Shown in pieces: positions 45,070 through 55,809 of a stretch of 64,000 nucleotides of DNA. A program made the translations under genes and the position numbers. The stretch's first letter is position 1, and the number at the start of each line of letters is the position of its first letter. The stretch comes from Anisodus tanguticus. Its lineage: Eukaryota; Streptophyta; Magnoliopsida; Solanales; Solanaceae. The notes beneath the pieces are model-generated. The model was not told the origin of the DNA and searched no databases. It was given only the letters and a program-made list of their open reading frames with translations. The stretch is from positions 44,819,062-44,883,061 of the forward strand of contig CM067545.1 in assembly GCA_034509755.1 (NCBI GenBank), given 5' to 3'.

Positions 45070-45399
45070 TGAAAGAAATAATCTCTTGATTATTTTCATT
45101 ACTTGAAGGAGTATATATACAATTTACATATTTCCATAATAGGAGAATCATATTTCTATTCTACTCCTAAAATCTTATTCTATTTGGAGACTAACTATAC
45201 AATTATGGTAAGTGTACAATACTAATTACACTAAAACAGTTCTTTACATAATGGTACAAAGTACATGAGAAGGGGACTGCCCACGGGTGGCAGTGCAATG
45301 TTGAGTACATGAGAAGGGCACTGCCCACGGGTGGCATGTTGAGTGCCAATATACATAATATACACATGTATATTGTGTGTATATTATGTATATTTAACA
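45070..45399 (-). repeat. 3' LTR (minus-strand copia), 330 bp
   Basis: Matches 49895-50230. It contains a 44-bp-period tandem pair (from about 45260, AGTACATGAGAAGGGRACTG...), each unit with the near-palindrome CTGCCCACGGGTGGCAG. Confidence 0.95.
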
Positions 45400-45426
45400 C
45401 ACCCCTGCAGTCATAGCGGACGATCT

Positions 45427-46895
45427 TCAAACGCTGAGACTGTCCCTAAAATCTTCAAAAAGGACCGAGGGAAGACCTTTCGTAAAGATGTCGGCTATTT
45501 GATACCTGGACGGGACATGACAGACTCGGACCTGACCACGAGCAACCTTTTCGCAAATAAAGTGAATGTCCATCTCGATATGTTTAGTATGTTGGTGTTG
45601 AACTGGATTACTCGACAGATTGATGGCACTAATGCTATCACAATAAACCAAGGTCGCTTTCTGGATAGGACAATGAAGCTCTAACAACAAATTACGTAAC
45701 CAACATGATTCAGAGACCACATTAGCTACCCCTCGATACTCAGCCTCGGCACTGGAGCAGGACAAAGTCGACTGACGTTTCGCAGACTAGGAGACCATGT
45801 TATTACCAAGAAACATGCAATAGCTAGACGTAGACCGTCTGGTGTCCGGACAGCCACCCCAATCAGCATTTGTATACGAGACAAGTGTGGACGTCGATGA
45901 AGGATATAAATGCAAGCCATAGTCAATAGTACCCTAAATATACCGTTTGAGCGCATTCATGTGCTCAACCCTAGGATCATACATAAACAAACACACCTAT
46001 TGTACGACATACGTAATATCTGGTCTCGTAAATGTGAGATACTGGAGGGCCCCTGCAAGACTGCGATAGCGGGTCGGATCCTCGTATGGAGCATCGGCCG
46101 TAGCACCCAATTTGGGTTTAGTATCAACCGAAGTGGAAGTGGACTTACAGGATGACATTCCAGCCCTCTCAATGATCTCAGCTGCATACTTCATCTGTGA
46201 TAAGAACAATCCACCTGCATGACGAGTGACAACAATCCCCAAAAAATAACTCAAGGGCCCCAAGTCTTTCATAGCAAACTTAGAGCTGAGCATTGTCATG
46301 ATAGACTGCGTAAGGCATTGGAAGAGGCAGTCAGAATAATATCATCCACATATAACAGTATATAAGCCAAGGACGAACCACGACGATATATGAACAAGGA
46401 ATTATCTGACTTGCTGTGAGTAAATCCAATAGTCGAAACATAGTCGGCAAACCTCTTATACCAGGCCCGTGGTGACTGCTTAAGCCCATATAAGGACTTC
46501 TTCAATAAACAAACATGATGAGGATATTTGGGATCCCTAAACCCCAAAGGCTGATGCATATAGACTGTTTCCTTGAGATCACCATGTAGGAAAGCATTCT
46601 TCATATATAACTGATGAATAGGCCGTGCTTTCGAAAGAGCCAAGCTAAGAACAATGTGAATGGTAGCCGGCTTGACCACCGGACTAAACGTCTCACCACA
46701 ATCCACACCAACCTACTGAGTCTTACCATTACCCACAAGCCGTGCCTTATATCATGCAAATGAACCATCTGAATTGTCCTTATGAGAAAAAATCCACATA
46801 GACCTAATAATATTAATATCAGATGGACGGGGCACCAACTCACACGTCTTATTATCAATAAGAGCATTATATTCATCGGTCATAGCAATTTTCCA
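45427..46895 (-). pseudogene. copia RT and RNase H relics
   Basis: RT motifs from right to left are GETFSPVVKPATIHIVLSLA, HQLYMKNAFLHGDLKETVYM, KKSLYGLKQSPRAWYKRFAD and ILLYVDDIILTASS (46296-46706). Next come MKDLGPLSYFLGIVV, RSLAGALQYLTFTRPDITYV (45997-46299) and RNase H ending with SSAEAEYRGVANVV, HIEMDIHFICEKVA and IADIFTKGLP (45427-45765). Frames change between these blocks. RT copies the RNA and RNase H removes it from the hybrid. Neither can be made complete here. Confidence 0.88.
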
Positions 46896-46906
46896 ATTTG
46901 GGTCAT

Positions 46907-48061
46907 TTAATGCAGAAACATGATTACGAGGTAAGGGTGATTTAACAATATTAAATTAAAATATCTTTCTGGTTTAAAAATACCCCGTTGACTACGAGTG
47001 ACTGGTCTATGACTCGAGGAAGAATTGGGCAGATTTTGGGAATTTTCTGGACTCGAGACGGACTGGCCAGCAGGCAATGGGCATGCTGGCCCAACACGGT
47101 AAATAGAAGCAGGAACTGGACTAGTTCCAGAATTGGGCTGGACTGGCTCTGAAACTGGCCCAGTGACGTTACTGGGAACTGTTGCTTGTGACAGACCAAT
47201 GGGACCAGCGGGCAGTGGGCCTGTTGAAGAATTTTGGGTGCGGGACATGTCCAAAAAATGGTGAATAATATACGGGGATATACCATTATCCAAAAAATTA
47301 TACGAACTAGGCACGGGATTACTCACCTTAGCAAACGGAAATTGGGATTCATCGAAAATGACTTGGCGACTAATGATGATTTTATTAGAGGATAAATCAA
47401 AGCATTTGTAACCACGTTGATTAGACGGAAAACCCAAAAACAGACATGGAGTAGACTGGGCCTGAAGTTTGTTAATTGTGTTGGACGGAAATTGCGGTTA
47501 ACACAAACACCTAAAGACCCTAAGATGTGACTACGAAGGGGTTTAATTATATAGAATTTGAAGGAGGGAAGAATATGTCAAACCTTTGGATGGAATTATG
47601 TTAAGGAGATATGTAGCCATTTGTAAAGCATGATGCCAAAAAGACGGGGGTACGGAAGCATGAATCAATAAAGTGCGGACAATGTTATTAATGGTACGAA
47701 TTTTGCATTCGGCTTTCCCATTTTGTGAAGATGTATGAGGACAAGAAAAATGAAAATTGATCCCATTATTAGCACATAATTCCCGAAACACCCTATTGTC
47801 ATATTCTTTGCCATTATCACATTGAATATTTTTTATTTCTCGTTCGAATTGGATTCTAATGAATGCTCTAAATTTTAAGTAGATGGAAAAAACTTGAGAT
47901 TTTTTCGCTATCGGAAAAGTACATAAAAACTTAGAATAATCATCTAAAAAGAGAACATAGTACCGATGATCCAAAGAACTAAGAACATGAGACGTCCATA
48001 AGTCGCTATGAATAATATCAAATGGTATTAAAGTATGAGAATTTGAGTCTACAAATGGCAA
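46907..48061 (-). pseudogene. copia integrase and connector relics
   Basis: The integrase core (47543-48061) has FDIIHSDLWTSHVLSSLDHR, YYVLFLDDYSKFLCTFPI, IQCDNGKEYDNRVF and SCPHTSSQNGKAE. The connector (46907-47437) has the NQRGYKCFDLSSNKI segment of the integrase C-terminal part, followed by a Pro/Ser/Gly-rich linker and TRSQRGIFKP, which normally leads into RT. Confidence 0.85.
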
Positions 48062-48137
48062 CCTAACAATTTTTCCTAAAGAACAAGACTGACAATTTGG
48101 AGTACTACACGTACCCTTACATTAAATAAAATTATTT

Positions 48138-48635
48138 TTATCTAATGACGACAAAATACACGACCCCGGATGACCAAGACGAGCATGCCACAAGGAAGGA
48201 GCAAGGGCTGGAAACACTGACGGGCAAGGCTTGACTCGATGGACCGGAACTGGATGTGATAGGATAAAGATCTCCCCTACTATCACACCTCATGAGAGGA
48301 CTCCCCGTCTTGAAATCCTTCATAGAGAAACCAAATGAATCAAATTCAATAGAATCAGAATTGTCAGTGGTGAATTTACGGACATACACTAAGTTTTTAA
48401 TCAATTTGGGGGCATGTAGGGTATTTTTCAAGATAAGGGGTGGATTGGGGGGAGACAAAATTTTATGACCATAACAACGAATTAGAATAGAGTTACCATT
48501 ACCAACAATTATACCATGAGGGTTGCTCAAATTGGAATAAGACGAGAGAGCACCTTGATCGGATGTCATGTGTGTAGTCGCGCCGGTGTCCATGTACCAA
48601 TTCGGATCCGGTTGCGTTAATCCAAGTGTGTGCAT
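48138..48635 (-). pseudogene. copia aspartic protease and GAG-pre-integrase relic
   Basis: The frame begins with NWYMDTGATTHMTSD, the active-site DTGA motif. It continues with VGNGNSILIRCYGHK and LKNTLHAPKLIKNLVYVRKF, typical of this copia lineage, and ends in a shifted GAG-pre-integrase part. Confidence 0.85.
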
Positions 48636-48888
48636 TGCGGCCTCAATGTCCGTAGAAGTTGGTGTGGGGCCTATTACCGAGAATGCTTGTATGGGCTGAG
48701 GCCCAAGCAGTCCTCCCTGCTGCCCCGACCAAGCGCTGAAACGAGAAGGAGATGCCTGACTGTTGGGCCTGAACTGGGGCTACCCAATCCACTGCCCGTT
48801 GGATGAACAACCTGGAAAATATGGGTTGTTGGGCCACGGCCCACTGCCCACTTCCCCAGCCCCACTGCCATGGACCCCACGACTGGGA

Positions 48889-49844
48889 CTAGTGGGGAGG
48901 TGGCCCACTGTTAACTGGACGAGGCCCACTGCCGGAATGTTGTCCACCGGAACCACCACCTGAACTGCCATGTTTGCCCCCGCGGTTTTTGCCATTATTC
49001 TTACGATTATTTTTACCGCCACCATGAGCACGGTTTTGGCCCGAATTATCAACAAAACCCGAAGAATTTGTGGAGGACGTCATCATGACTACATGGCTCG
49101 TACCGGTAGCCGCCTTCTTAGCCAAATCGGCTTCTTCCAAAGTAAGCATGGAGCGGACTTGATAAAAAACGGGAAGCGAATTACTTTGACGAAGGAGAGT
49201 CCCAATGCCATTATAGGCCTCAGAAATACCGGCAACCAATTGTAGAACCAGACGATTATTTGTCACAGGTGCGCCAATGTTATGGAATTGATCAGCCAAC
49301 TCCTTGTGTCTCTTACAATATGCAGATACGTTCGGAAATTCTTTCATGCGAACTTGAGAGAATTCCTGCTCGAGTGTGACAATACGTGAATGTTGGTTAT
49401 CTTGGAATATATCACGCAATCTATTCCAGGTAGTCATAACTGTAGTGTCCGGCTCAATAATCGTCTGTAAGAGGTCGACCGAAATAGTGGAATAAATCCA
49501 CTGGAGAACGGTAGCATCAAGAGTAATCCATAACTGAGGATCCTCCGCGGGAATAGGGGCAACAGTAGGAATTATGTGATGGATGACTTGATGGAGATAG
49601 CGTGAATTTTAAACAATTCTGCCCACGTCGCATATTAGACATTTTCCATCTCAAGAACAATAGGGATGTTGTTCTTGATGTTAGAAACAGTGAGGACAGG
49701 ATGAAACGCGTTCCTAGACATAACGAAAGAACAAAGGGATTGGAGTTTGGGAAGAGTGGAGGTAAAATATATCACGAATTCCAGTGAAGGGGGACAGAAA
49801 TCGAGGCAGGTTTGGCCGAGAAGTGGCACAAAAACCGAGAGCAA
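48889..49844 (-). pseudogene. copia gag relic with Gly/Asn-rich tail
   Basis: The gag lead (HPVLTVSNIKNNIPIVLEME, about 49635-49700) is followed after a stop by the core WNRLRDIFQDNQHSRIVTLE and SAYCKRHKELADQFHNIGAP (48889-49437). A long Gly/Asn/Lys-rich tail follows in place of a clear CCHC knuckle. The tail is basic and probably RNA-binding. Confidence 0.8.
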
Positions 49845-49880
49845 TATTCGGAGAACAAAGGCGGAAGCAATTTAGACCTA

Positions 49881-49894
49881 GTCTCTTGATACCA
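49881..49894 (-). promoter_or_regulatory. primer-binding site of the minus-strand copia element
   Basis: On the minus strand TGGTATCAAGAGAC directly follows the end of the 5' LTR. It is a Met-tRNA-type primer site. Confidence 0.88.
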
Positions 49895-50230
49895 TGAAAG
49901 AAATAATCCCTTGATTATTTTCATTACTTGAAGGAGTATATATACAATTTACATATTTCCATAATAGGATAATCCTATTTCTATTCTACTCCTAAAGCCT
50001 TATTCTACTTGGAGACTAACTATACAATTATGATAAGTGTACAATACTAATTACACTAAAACACTTCTTTACATAATTGTACAAAGTACATGAGAAGGGG
50101 ACTGCCCACGGGTGGCAGTGCAATGTTGAGTACATGAGAAGGGGACTGCCCACGGGTGGCAGTGCAATGTTGAGTGCCAATATACATAATAAATACATGT
50201 ATATTGTGTGTATATTATGTATATTTAACA
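49895..50230 (-). repeat. 5' LTR (minus-strand copia), 336 bp
   Basis: Matches 45070-45399, including the 44-bp tandem pair (from about 50086). Confidence 0.95.
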
Positions 50231-50481
50231 GTTAACTGAATAAGAGAAATATTAAATAAGAAAACTAATGAAAAAATTAAAACCTAAGTATTTTGACGCT
50301 CGCATTTTGAACTCCTACACTTAAATTAGGATAGAATAAATAAATAAAAATAAGAGAAGGGGGAGAATGATGAATAGAATTAGTCTATAATAAACAATAA
50401 AAAAAGTGCATTTCGTTTCAATCTTTCATGATCTATGACGATAACCGAACGTGTTAGTTTCGCCCCTAATTTTAACTTATT

Positions 50482-50687
50482 TGTAAACGTGTAAATATAG
50501 GAAACAATATATTCCCTACCCATAATTAGAATATTTTCATATATTGTGTAAATATAATTATGGTAAGACTAGGATTCCTCTTTTGTATAGGCTTAGGATT
50601 CCTATTGTATAAGGGATGAATATTGTACTCTATATATACCTTGATATTAATGAAAGACTCCCCAAGGGAGATTAATATCATCTCACA
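50482..50687 (+). repeat. 5' LTR, 206 bp
   Basis: Starts TGTAAACGTGTAAATATAGG and ends ATCATCTCACA. It contains a TATATATA promoter-type box (about 50630). Three differences from 59760-59965. Confidence 0.97.
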
Positions 50688-50700
50688 TGGTATCAAGAGC
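50688..50700 (+). promoter_or_regulatory. primer-binding site
   Basis: TGGTATCAAGAGC directly follows the 5' LTR, a Met-tRNA-type primer site. Confidence 0.9.
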
Positions 50701-50824
50701 CAAATAAAAAAAACCCTAAAAACCTTTCTCTTCCACGGCCGCCGGCTGCCTCTCCTACGCCGCGGCCCTCCCGGATTTTCTTCTTGCTTTTCGGGTTTTG
50801 TTCTTCCTTTCTTCTCTTCTCTAA

Positions 50825-51066
50825 ATGGCTATCCATGATTTTTCCACAATTTCTGACGCCTCTACCTCCACAAATCCCACCACAAAGTCATCACCCCTGT
50901 TTCATCCCGCCCTTACTATTTCCAACATCAAGAACCATATTCCCATTATTCTTGATCAAGAAAATAACCAGTATTCTCCCTGGGTTGAACTTTTTCGCAA
51001 TCATGCATGGGTCGAGCGGCTCCTCAGCAGTTCGTCTACAGGCCGCGCGCTACCCCAAGCATGCTG
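50825..51066 (+). pseudogene. copia gag, only the N-terminal part left
   Basis: The frame starts MAIHDFSTISDASTS and holds the lineage-typical HPALTISNIKNHIPIILDQE and YSPWVELFRNHAW. It then runs into a GC-rich segment (51000-51115) and stops. The gag core present in the sister element is missing, so about 0.8 kb of gag was lost. Only the start of the capsid protein could be made. Confidence 0.85.
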
Positions 51067-51188
51067 AGCCGCGGCGCCCCGGGCCTCGAGCCGCGCGCGC
51101 AAGTCCATTCCGACTGCCGGCGCTATATAATCTGTATTCTTAACCCGGTTTGTTAGGCCCCGCTCCAGCCCCATAGCAGGCCCAATTC

Positions 51189-53990
51189 ATGCAAGGTCAG
51201 GTCCCGCAGCCCTCCTCCGGCATGACACCCACTGAGTTGGGTCAGGCGTTCAGCACCCTCTCTATGCAACAACCTGACAATACTTGGTACATGGACTCAT
51301 GCGCCACATCTCACGTCACCCAGTCTGCAGGTACTATTCCTAAACTGTTTAGTTTAAAGCATCTTCAATATGTTACAGTTGGTAGTGGACAACGCATTCC
51401 AGTTAAGGGTTATGGTACCTCATACACACAACCTCCTCATCCACCATTCTCCCTCAAAAACACCCTAAATGCCCCACACATGATTAAGAACCTCATATCT
51501 GTCCGCCAATTTACTCGTAATAATTCTGTCTCTGTGGATTTTGACCCTTTTGGTTTTACTGTGAAGGATCTTCATACGGGGACACCTCTTACGAGATGCA
51601 ATAGTACGGGGGATCTCTATCCATTCACTTCCACCTCCGCTGCCAGATCTTGCTCTCCCGTCACTCTAGCGGTTGTTTCTTCTTCAACTTGGCATAATAG
51701 GCTTGGTCATCCAGGAGTCCCAGTTTTTAATTTTCTTAGAGGCAACAATTTCATTGCTTGTAATGGGAAACTTGCCCAAAATTGTGTTTCTTGCTCTTTA
51801 GGCAAACATATTCGTCTTCCATTCAAATCATCTACTAGTGTTATATTTGCTCCTTTTGATATCACACATGCCAATTTATGGACATCTCATATCTCTAGTT
51901 CTCTCGGTCATATATACTATCTTGTGTTGCTTGATGATTTTTCACACTACGTTTGGTTATACCCTCTTAAATTTAAATCGGAAGTGTTTGTCAAATTTCT
52001 TGAGTTTCGCAAGTTCATTCAAACACAATTTGGAAAAGGCATAAAATCATTTCAGTGCGATAATGGTCGTGAATTCAATAACTCTATGTTTCACCGCTTT
52101 TGTACCAATAATGGCATGGTCTTTCGCTTCTCCTGCCCTCACACCTCACCACAAAATGGTAAAGCCGAAAGAATCATCCGCACCATTAACAATATGATTC
52201 GCACCCTATTGATTCATGCCTCCCTCCCTCCACCCTTCTGGGTCTATGCTGCTAAAATGTCAGAATACACTCTAAATATTCTCCCTACTAACACTGTTCA
52301 CAATATGACCCCTACCGAAATCCTCTACCATAGAATCCCCTCTTATGATCATCTACGGATTTTTGGTTGTCTGTGCTATCCCAACCTTAGCCCCACCGCC
52401 CCTCACAAGCTCGCTCCTAGGTCCACTCCATGTGTCTTTCTAGGATTCCCGCCGAACCATACGGGCTATCTATGCTATGACTTGTCGACTCGTCAGATCC
52501 ACATATCTCGTCACGTCACATTCGACGAGACCACATTCCCGTTTTTGAATCTTCCAAAATTCCAAAAACAGGACTACTCATTTCTTGACGAGTCTGCTAT
52601 CTCTCCCCTCATAATCGAACAACAAACATCCGTTGTTCCGTCGTCCGAGCCGCGGTCTCGAGGGGAGGCGCCGCGGCGCCTGATTTCCAGAGAGCAGTCC
52701 TTTGAAACACCGTCGACAGCGCCGCGGCCCTGTGCTGAGGCGCCGCGCGCCCAAATATTAGAGAAGCCTGTCAACCTTCTAGCGCCGCGACTCTCGATCC
52801 AGGAGCCGCGACGCCTCCGACGGCTTCGCCCCCACCTTCTCCGACTTTACCCCTCGTCTCAGACACCACTCCGCCACCCACTGTCCCTACCCATCCAATG
52901 GAAACTCGTTCAAAGCATGGAATCTTCAAACCTAAAGTCCGTTTCAACTTATCTGCCCAAACCATCTCTCCACTTCCAAATAACCCAAAATTGGCCAAAC
53001 AAGACGCTAATTGGAATGCGGCTATGTATGAGGAATTCAATGCTTTAACTAAACAGCACACGTGGGATCTAGTACCTAGACCTGAGGGGGTGAATGTCAT
53101 TCGTTGTATGTCGCTATTTCGTCACAAGTTTAGAGACAATAGGGATCTTGAGAGGTATAAGGCCCGTCTTGTGGTTAATGGCACAAATCAGCATGAGGGC
53201 ATTGATTGTGGTGAGACCTTCAGCCCGGTTGTCAAACCGGCTACCATCCGCACAGTTTTGAGCATTGCCATGGGCAAACACTGGCCGATCCATCAGCTTG
53301 ATGTGAAGAATGCATTCTTACATAGGGATCTGAGAGACAGTCTACATGCATCAGCCACCAGGGTTCACCCTTCCAGCAGTTCCTCACTATGTGTGCCGTC
53401 TCCGTAAGTCACTATATGGCCTGAAGCAGGCCCCCCGTGCGTGGTATGATCGCTTTGCCGTGTATATCTTGCGTATTGGATTTGTATGCAACAAGAGTGA
53501 TACATCACTTTTCATTTTTCATCGAGGTAGTAGCACCGCTACTTATTACTTTACGTGGATGATATTGTTCTTACCGCCTCCTCGACGGATTGAAAAATGA
53601 GATTATTGTCTTGCTCAAGTCCGAATTTGCAATGACCGATTTGGGGAAACCGAGTTACTTTTTGGGGATATCGGTGACCGTGTCCGCCAATCATATGTTC
53701 TTGTGTCGACATAAGTATGCGAAGAGAGATTGTACGGGGCTAAGATGGCGAACTGCAAAGAGGTGCCTACTCTAGTTGATTCCAAATCTAAGCTCAGTGC
53801 TATGGATGGTGCTCCAGTCTCTGATCCTACTCTGTATAGGAGCCTTGCATGTGAACTTCAGTATCTCACATTCACCAGGCCAGACATAGCTTATGTTGTT
53901 CAGCAGGTGTGCTTATTCATGCATGCCCCAAGGGAGTCTCATTTCACTGCTATTAAGCGTATCATTCGATACATTAAGGGCACTCTTGAA
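51189..53990 (+). pseudogene. copia protease, integrase and RT (frameshifted)
   Basis: One long frame (51189-53048, 619 residues) covers protease, integrase and connector. The protease has WYMDSCATSHVTQS, where the usual DTGA or DSGA is DSCA. The pre-integrase part has WHNRLGHPGVPVFNFL and the integrase IYYLVLLDDFSHYVWLYPL, FQCDNGREFNNSMF and SCPHTSPQNGKAERIIR. The connector is very GC-rich. RT follows in a different frame (52898-53407, KARLVVNGTNQHEGIDCGET), shifts again (53346, KSLYGLKQAPRAWYDRFAVY), and LYVDDIVLTASS is in a third frame near 53555. It ends around RRIIRYIKGTL where the gypsy DNA begins. Confidence 0.9.
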
Positions 53991-54105
53991 ATGTGTTTTT
54001 GGGGAAATTTGCAATCTAAGAAACGGAACCCGACATGGGTTCTTTGCGTATCCCGCCAGGGAGCGCGACTTTTACAACATAAGAAGTGCATTACATAGAA
54101 AAATC

Positions 54106-54396
54106 CTAAATGTAGTATCTTTTCACTGCATCTGCATTGATAGCTTTTGGCCATACTTCACCGTCCATTTCAGCTAGAATTAATGCTCCTCCAGTTAACA
54201 CCCGGTGAACCATATAAGGCCCTTGCCAGTTAGGTGCGAACTTTCCTTTAGCTTCATTTTGGTGTGGGAATATACGTTTTAGCACCAATTGCCCCGGTTC
54301 GAAAGTCCTTGGTTTTACTTTCCTGTTGAAAGCTTTGGCCATTCTGTTTTGATAAAGTTGTCCGTGACAGACATCGTTCAATCGCCTTTTTATCAA
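54106..54396 (-). pseudogene. Ty3/gypsy integrase C-terminal fragment
   Basis: The minus strand reads YQNRMAKAFNRKVKPRTFEP then GQLVLKRIFPHQNEAKGKFA, NWQGPYMVHRVLTGGALILA and ends with VKRYYI. This is the region after the catalytic core in gypsy integrases (the GPY/F-type module). No core remains, so it is inactive. Confidence 0.88.
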
Positions 54397-55790
54397 TCAA
54401 ACTCTATGTACATGATTCTGTATCCACGTGGCTACGAAAGATATAGCATTGCCCCAGTAGAAGTCCTGATTGTAGTGCGGTAGTCCAAGAGTACAAATGG
54501 CAAACGTCTGTGCCAATACTTGTAATTATCAACCATCTTGATGTTTCATCCAAAACTGGCTTTGGCTTAAAAAAAATGCCCTAATTTTTTCGGTTGTGAG
54601 TCTTCCTCATATTCTTCGAAGTCTTGTTTGTTGTTTGAGACTTTATTTGCTTGTTTCATTATATGTCACATATTATCGACAAATTTATTAGTTTGCATGA
54701 TGAAAAAGAAAAGAAAATTATTAAACAAAACAGATTTTAAAATAGCAAAAGCAATGCAGATTTGTCTTTTTAAGCTTTCAAAAGGTGGAGGCAAAATACA
54801 CTAAAATGCATAAATGTGATTTAGGCCTCAATTTAAATCGCATTATTTCAATAAGTTAGCGCTAATACAATATGATTGGGGAATTAAAAGATGGGGTGCT
54901 CCGCCAATTTTTAGTCAACACGAATCAACCTTTGAGGAGAAATAAATTAGGCAAAATAAACCTCCTGAAAAATGAAGAAAACCAAATTAGTATAAGGCGA
55001 GTAATTATTGCTTCAAATAATATGCACATAGTGAAAAGTATGAGAAAATAGTAAACAGATTGTATGCAAATTATATGCGCGTCCTAATATACATGGGGCC
55101 TCTCTTATGCCGGAGGTGGGCCTAAACGCCAGATATGCGAGATTACGACAGATTGATCCAAGTTGTTAAACTGTAATGCTTTTGTCGGAAATGAGACAAA
55201 ATGAATGTACATTTTCCAATTTCGGCATGTCATGATTAAGCTTGGATTTGTCTATCATTAACACGTTACACGTAATATGCTGATTGGTCGTTGGGTTGCG
55301 AGACCCGTCGACAATTTTTGATAGATTCCTTAATTGTGGAGTCGATACCAAGGATCGACCCACCTAAGGTGTATGCATGCATGACTTAAAATAAAGGGTG
55401 GTATAGCTCTATCCTAAATTTTCTAAGATTTGGCTGACTAGACTCAAGGTTCCTGAGCGGACTGTTCGAGTGATAAGGGCTACGCGGCCAACCGGATGGT
55501 CCGGACGCTCCGCGCATATACCAACTCTCCTAAAAATTTGGAAATTTGAAAGAAGTTTGCGGGTGCGCAAAACACACCTTGCGTGTAATGTGTGATAGTG
55601 TCGATTTTCCAGAGTGGAAGAAATATGAGCGAAATGCCAATTTAAGGAAAGCAGTAAGAGAATATAACAATTAAAGCAGTTATGCATACAAAATTTCAAA
55701 AGGAAATAATTAAAAACAATAGATCAAATAAGGAGCAATATAAAGCACAATAATAACTAACCTGAATTTGCTATGGTTAAGAACCTGAAA
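54397..55790. other. gypsy leader or residual internal DNA, no coding region seen
   Basis: Between the integrase fragment and the primer-site-like sequence there is no recognisable gag or pol text. Small open frames (for example 55409-55699 minus) have no family resemblance. It is probably untranslated leader plus deletion scar. Confidence 0.5.
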
Positions 55791-55809
55791 GTCCCCAGCG
55801 GAGTCGCCA

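Larger units (their letters stand above)
45070..50230 (-). mobile_element. Ty1/copia LTR retrotransposon, minus strand
   Basis: The LTRs at 45070-45399 and 49895-50230 are highly similar, starting TGTTAAATATACATAA and ending TTTCTTTCA on the minus strand. The target duplication is a perfect GTTAA (45065-45069 and 50231-50235). The primer-binding site TGGTATCAAGAGAC directly follows the 5' LTR (49894-49881). A purine tract GCAGGGGTG precedes the 3' LTR. Gag, protease, integrase, RT and RNase H relics fill the interior. The gag and pol text resembles the plus-strand element at 50482-59965, so both belong to one copia lineage. Several frameshifts and stops inactivate it. Confidence 0.95.
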
